From JAUVXJ01 sp964577995 (GTDB taxonomy: Bacteria; Chloroflexota; Anaerolineae; UBA7937; B3-Chlor): a DNA stretch of 24,515 nt. Both the position numbers and the translations under genes were made by a program. Below are positions 23,443-24,515 of this stretch, one piece after another. The notes under the pieces are model-generated. The model was given only the letters and a program-made list of their open reading frames with translations. It was not told where the DNA came from and made no database searches. The stretch covers positions 1 to 24,515 of the forward strand of contig CAZOBP010000026.1 of the NCBI GenBank assembly GCA_964577995.1, in the 5' to 3' direction. The first letter of the stretch is position 1; each line of letters begins with the position of its first letter.

Positions 23443-24375
23443 CTACGGTTGATAGGACCTGGGCACGAACCGCATGGGTTCCGGCGGCACCGTGATCTCG
23501 AACCTGGTCATGACGTACTCGAGACTCACAGTCTCGGTACGCACACTTTCGCGGTCTTCGCGCCCACGCAGCACGAGGTCTATCGAGGCCTCGCTTTCGC
23601 GAGCGTATTTGAGTACCAAAGCATCCTGCTGATCCAGCAGTAGGGTGAGGACCACCTCCGCCTGTGCGGAAACGGGCGCGAGTTCGCCCTCTGCCGTGGC
23701 TGCCTCTCCCTCCGCTGCCGGTGTCGCTTCTGGGGTTGCTTCTTCACCTTCCGCAGGAGGAACGGCGACACCGGCCCAAGGTCCCACGCGAAGGACCTCC
23801 ACGTCCTGTAGCAGCAGTTGGGCCAGGAGAACGTAGGACTCTGCCGGTACTGCTGCCTCTTCCTCGGCCGCGGTTGTAGGCGTCGCCTCGGTGTCCAGCA
23901 TCCAGTACGAGATCAAGATGTCCACGAAGTCACCGTTCTGGATGGCCCCGGCCACCGCGCGTAGCTGGGTGGTACGGAAGGCCACAGCCACCTTGCCCTC
24001 CGGGATGTTGAGGGAGGCGTTGTAGCCCAGTTCGAGCACCTTGCTTTCGTCAAGCAGCACGTCTGTGGTGATGAAGGAACCTCTGGAGACGTTCGTCAAG
24101 GTCTTCTTCCCGATGACGGCCTCTGGATCCAGTAGGTACCTCGCATTCAAGGCCGACTTGGGGATGAGGAGCGTTCCCACGGCATCGGCCGGTATCTCGG
24201 TGAGGGCAGGTATCTCCTGCGCGGCGATGACCACCGAGATCTTCTCCTCTGGAGTCGGCTGGGGCGTCGCCGCAGCCTGCTGACCAGATGGCCGCAGCAG
24301 CACGAACACGACTGCCGTGGTTCCCAAGGCCAGGATGATCCCTATGATGATGAGTATGGTCCCTCTCCGTGGCAT
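23443..24375 (-). CDS. cpaB: Tad/Flp pilus assembly protein CpaB (RcpC)
   Basis: A 310-residue protein with one N-terminal membrane helix (about 5-27, TILIIIGIILALGTTAVVFVLL), then a SAF-like beta-clip domain (ISVVIAAQEIPALTEIPADAV, spanning about 46-66) and the RcpC domain (GKVAVAFRTTQLRAVAGAIQNGDFVDI split by a turn). An Ala/Glu/Thr/Pro-rich low-complexity insert, about residues 160-235 in several pieces, interrupts the second half and is longest at AEGEEATPEATPAAEGEAA. The ATG at 24375 has GGAG five bases upstream; a GTG at 24381 is also possible. In diderms CpaB works with the secretin CpaC; no secretin gene is visible, which fits a monoderm-like envelope. Confidence 0.92.
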   Translation of the reverse strand: MPRRGTILIIIGIILALGTTAVVFVLLRPSGQQAAATPQPTPEEKISVVIAAQEIPALTEIPADAVGTLLIPKSALNARYLLDPEAVIGKKTLTNVSRGSFITTDVLLDESKVLELGYNASLNIPEGKVAVAFRTTQLRAVAGAIQNGDFVDILISYWMLDTEATPTTAAEEEAAVPAESYVLLAQLLLQDVEVLRVGPWAGVAVPPAEGEEATPEATPAAEGEAATAEGELAPVSAQAEVVLTLLLDQQDALVLKYARESEASIDLVLRGREDRESVRTETVSLEYVMTRFEITVPPEPMRFVPRSYQP

Positions 24376-24383
24376 GTCCACTC

Positions 24384-24515
24384 CTATCCCTTCATCTCGA
24401 CCGCAGTGTCCGTGGCCAGATGGGTTCTGATGCCTTCATATTCTACTGCGAACTCGCCGGCCTGGCAATAGTCAATTCTTCTCATTTGGATAGGATTTCC
24501 GGTCTTCCGAGGTGA
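24384..24515 (-). CDS. Open frame running off the right edge (partial, uncertain)
   Basis: On the minus strand an open frame enters from the window edge and ends in TAG at 24384-24386, overlapping the ribosome binding site of cpaB. The visible 43 residues include an internal Met at about residue 11 (MRRIDYCQAGEFAVEYEG) and end TAVEMKG. No domain is recognisable. The stop-to-start spacing of a few bases before cpaB is what one expects inside an operon, which is the main support. It could equally be a chance frame in a leader region. Confidence 0.35.
   Translation of the reverse strand, partial: SPRKTGNPIQMRRIDYCQAGEFAVEYEGIRTHLATDTAVEMKG

Noticed and set aside
21231..23643. Long plus-strand open frames (280 and 322 codons) opposite tadA and cpaE/cpaB
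   Set aside because: Shadows of well-supported minus-strand genes; no motifs or ribosome binding sites.

Overview
The window looks like a chromosomal segment of a GC-rich, free-living bacterium, most likely a member of the Chloroflexota (Dehalococcoidia or Anaerolineae type). This is inferred from the gene mix, not from a marker gene: a Tad pilus cluster whose CpaE carries a receiver domain and a KGG-TG-CST nucleotide loop, an adenosine-specific kinase (DUF355), a geranylgeranyl-reductase-type flavoprotein, a PgpH-YbeY-DgkA string, and a lipoprotein with FlgD-like modules. I see no rRNA, tRNA, CRISPR array, insertion sequence or phage gene. Coding density is very high, and no gap between genes exceeds about 240 bases.

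Layout. (1) 27-1254, + strand: a DegV-family fatty-acid-binding protein, then a small one-helix membrane protein of unknown function. (2) 1326-11824, - strand: twelve tightly packed genes read leftwards from one probable promoter near 11890. In transcription order they are thiolase, an 82-residue unknown protein, 3-hydroxyacyl-CoA dehydrogenase, enoyl-CoA hydratase, acyl-CoA dehydrogenase (a complete beta-oxidation spiral), HIT hydrolase, DUF355 adenosine kinase, YqeY, PgpH (c-di-AMP phosphodiesterase), YbeY, DgkA-type lipid kinase and the geranylgeranyl-reductase-like flavoprotein. (3) 11825-12064: a divergent promoter region. (4) 12065-16816, + strand: endonuclease-type MutL, a lipoprotein with two FlgD-like modules, and two family-2 glycosyltransferases. 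(5) 16822-24515, - strand: a Tad/Flp pilus cluster (cpaB, REC-cpaE/tadZ, tadA, tadB, tadC) followed by comF, a long-form hibernation factor and a low-molecular-weight phosphatase; a short open frame runs off the right edge.

How the parts fit. The first half of the long operon degrades acyl-CoAs. The second half turns over c-di-AMP, matures rRNA and handles lipids. The Tad cluster encodes the inner-membrane motor and its regulator, but pilin, prepilin peptidase and pseudopilin genes are not in view. ComF next to the pilus motor makes a link to DNA uptake possible, though unproven.

The most unusual points are local. tadB has no ATG/GTG start that keeps its first membrane helix, but has a CTG eight bases after a perfect AGGAGG. 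The pgpH/ybeY junction combines a 71-base overlap, an in-frame A-AAA-AAG slippery heptamer, a -1-frame stop two bases before ybeY, and a TTG start. YbeY has Asp at the usual third zinc-ligand position. I did not find a clearly new multi-gene system. The best candidates for new biology are the unknown 82-residue protein inside the beta-oxidation operon and the translational junction at pgpH/ybeY.
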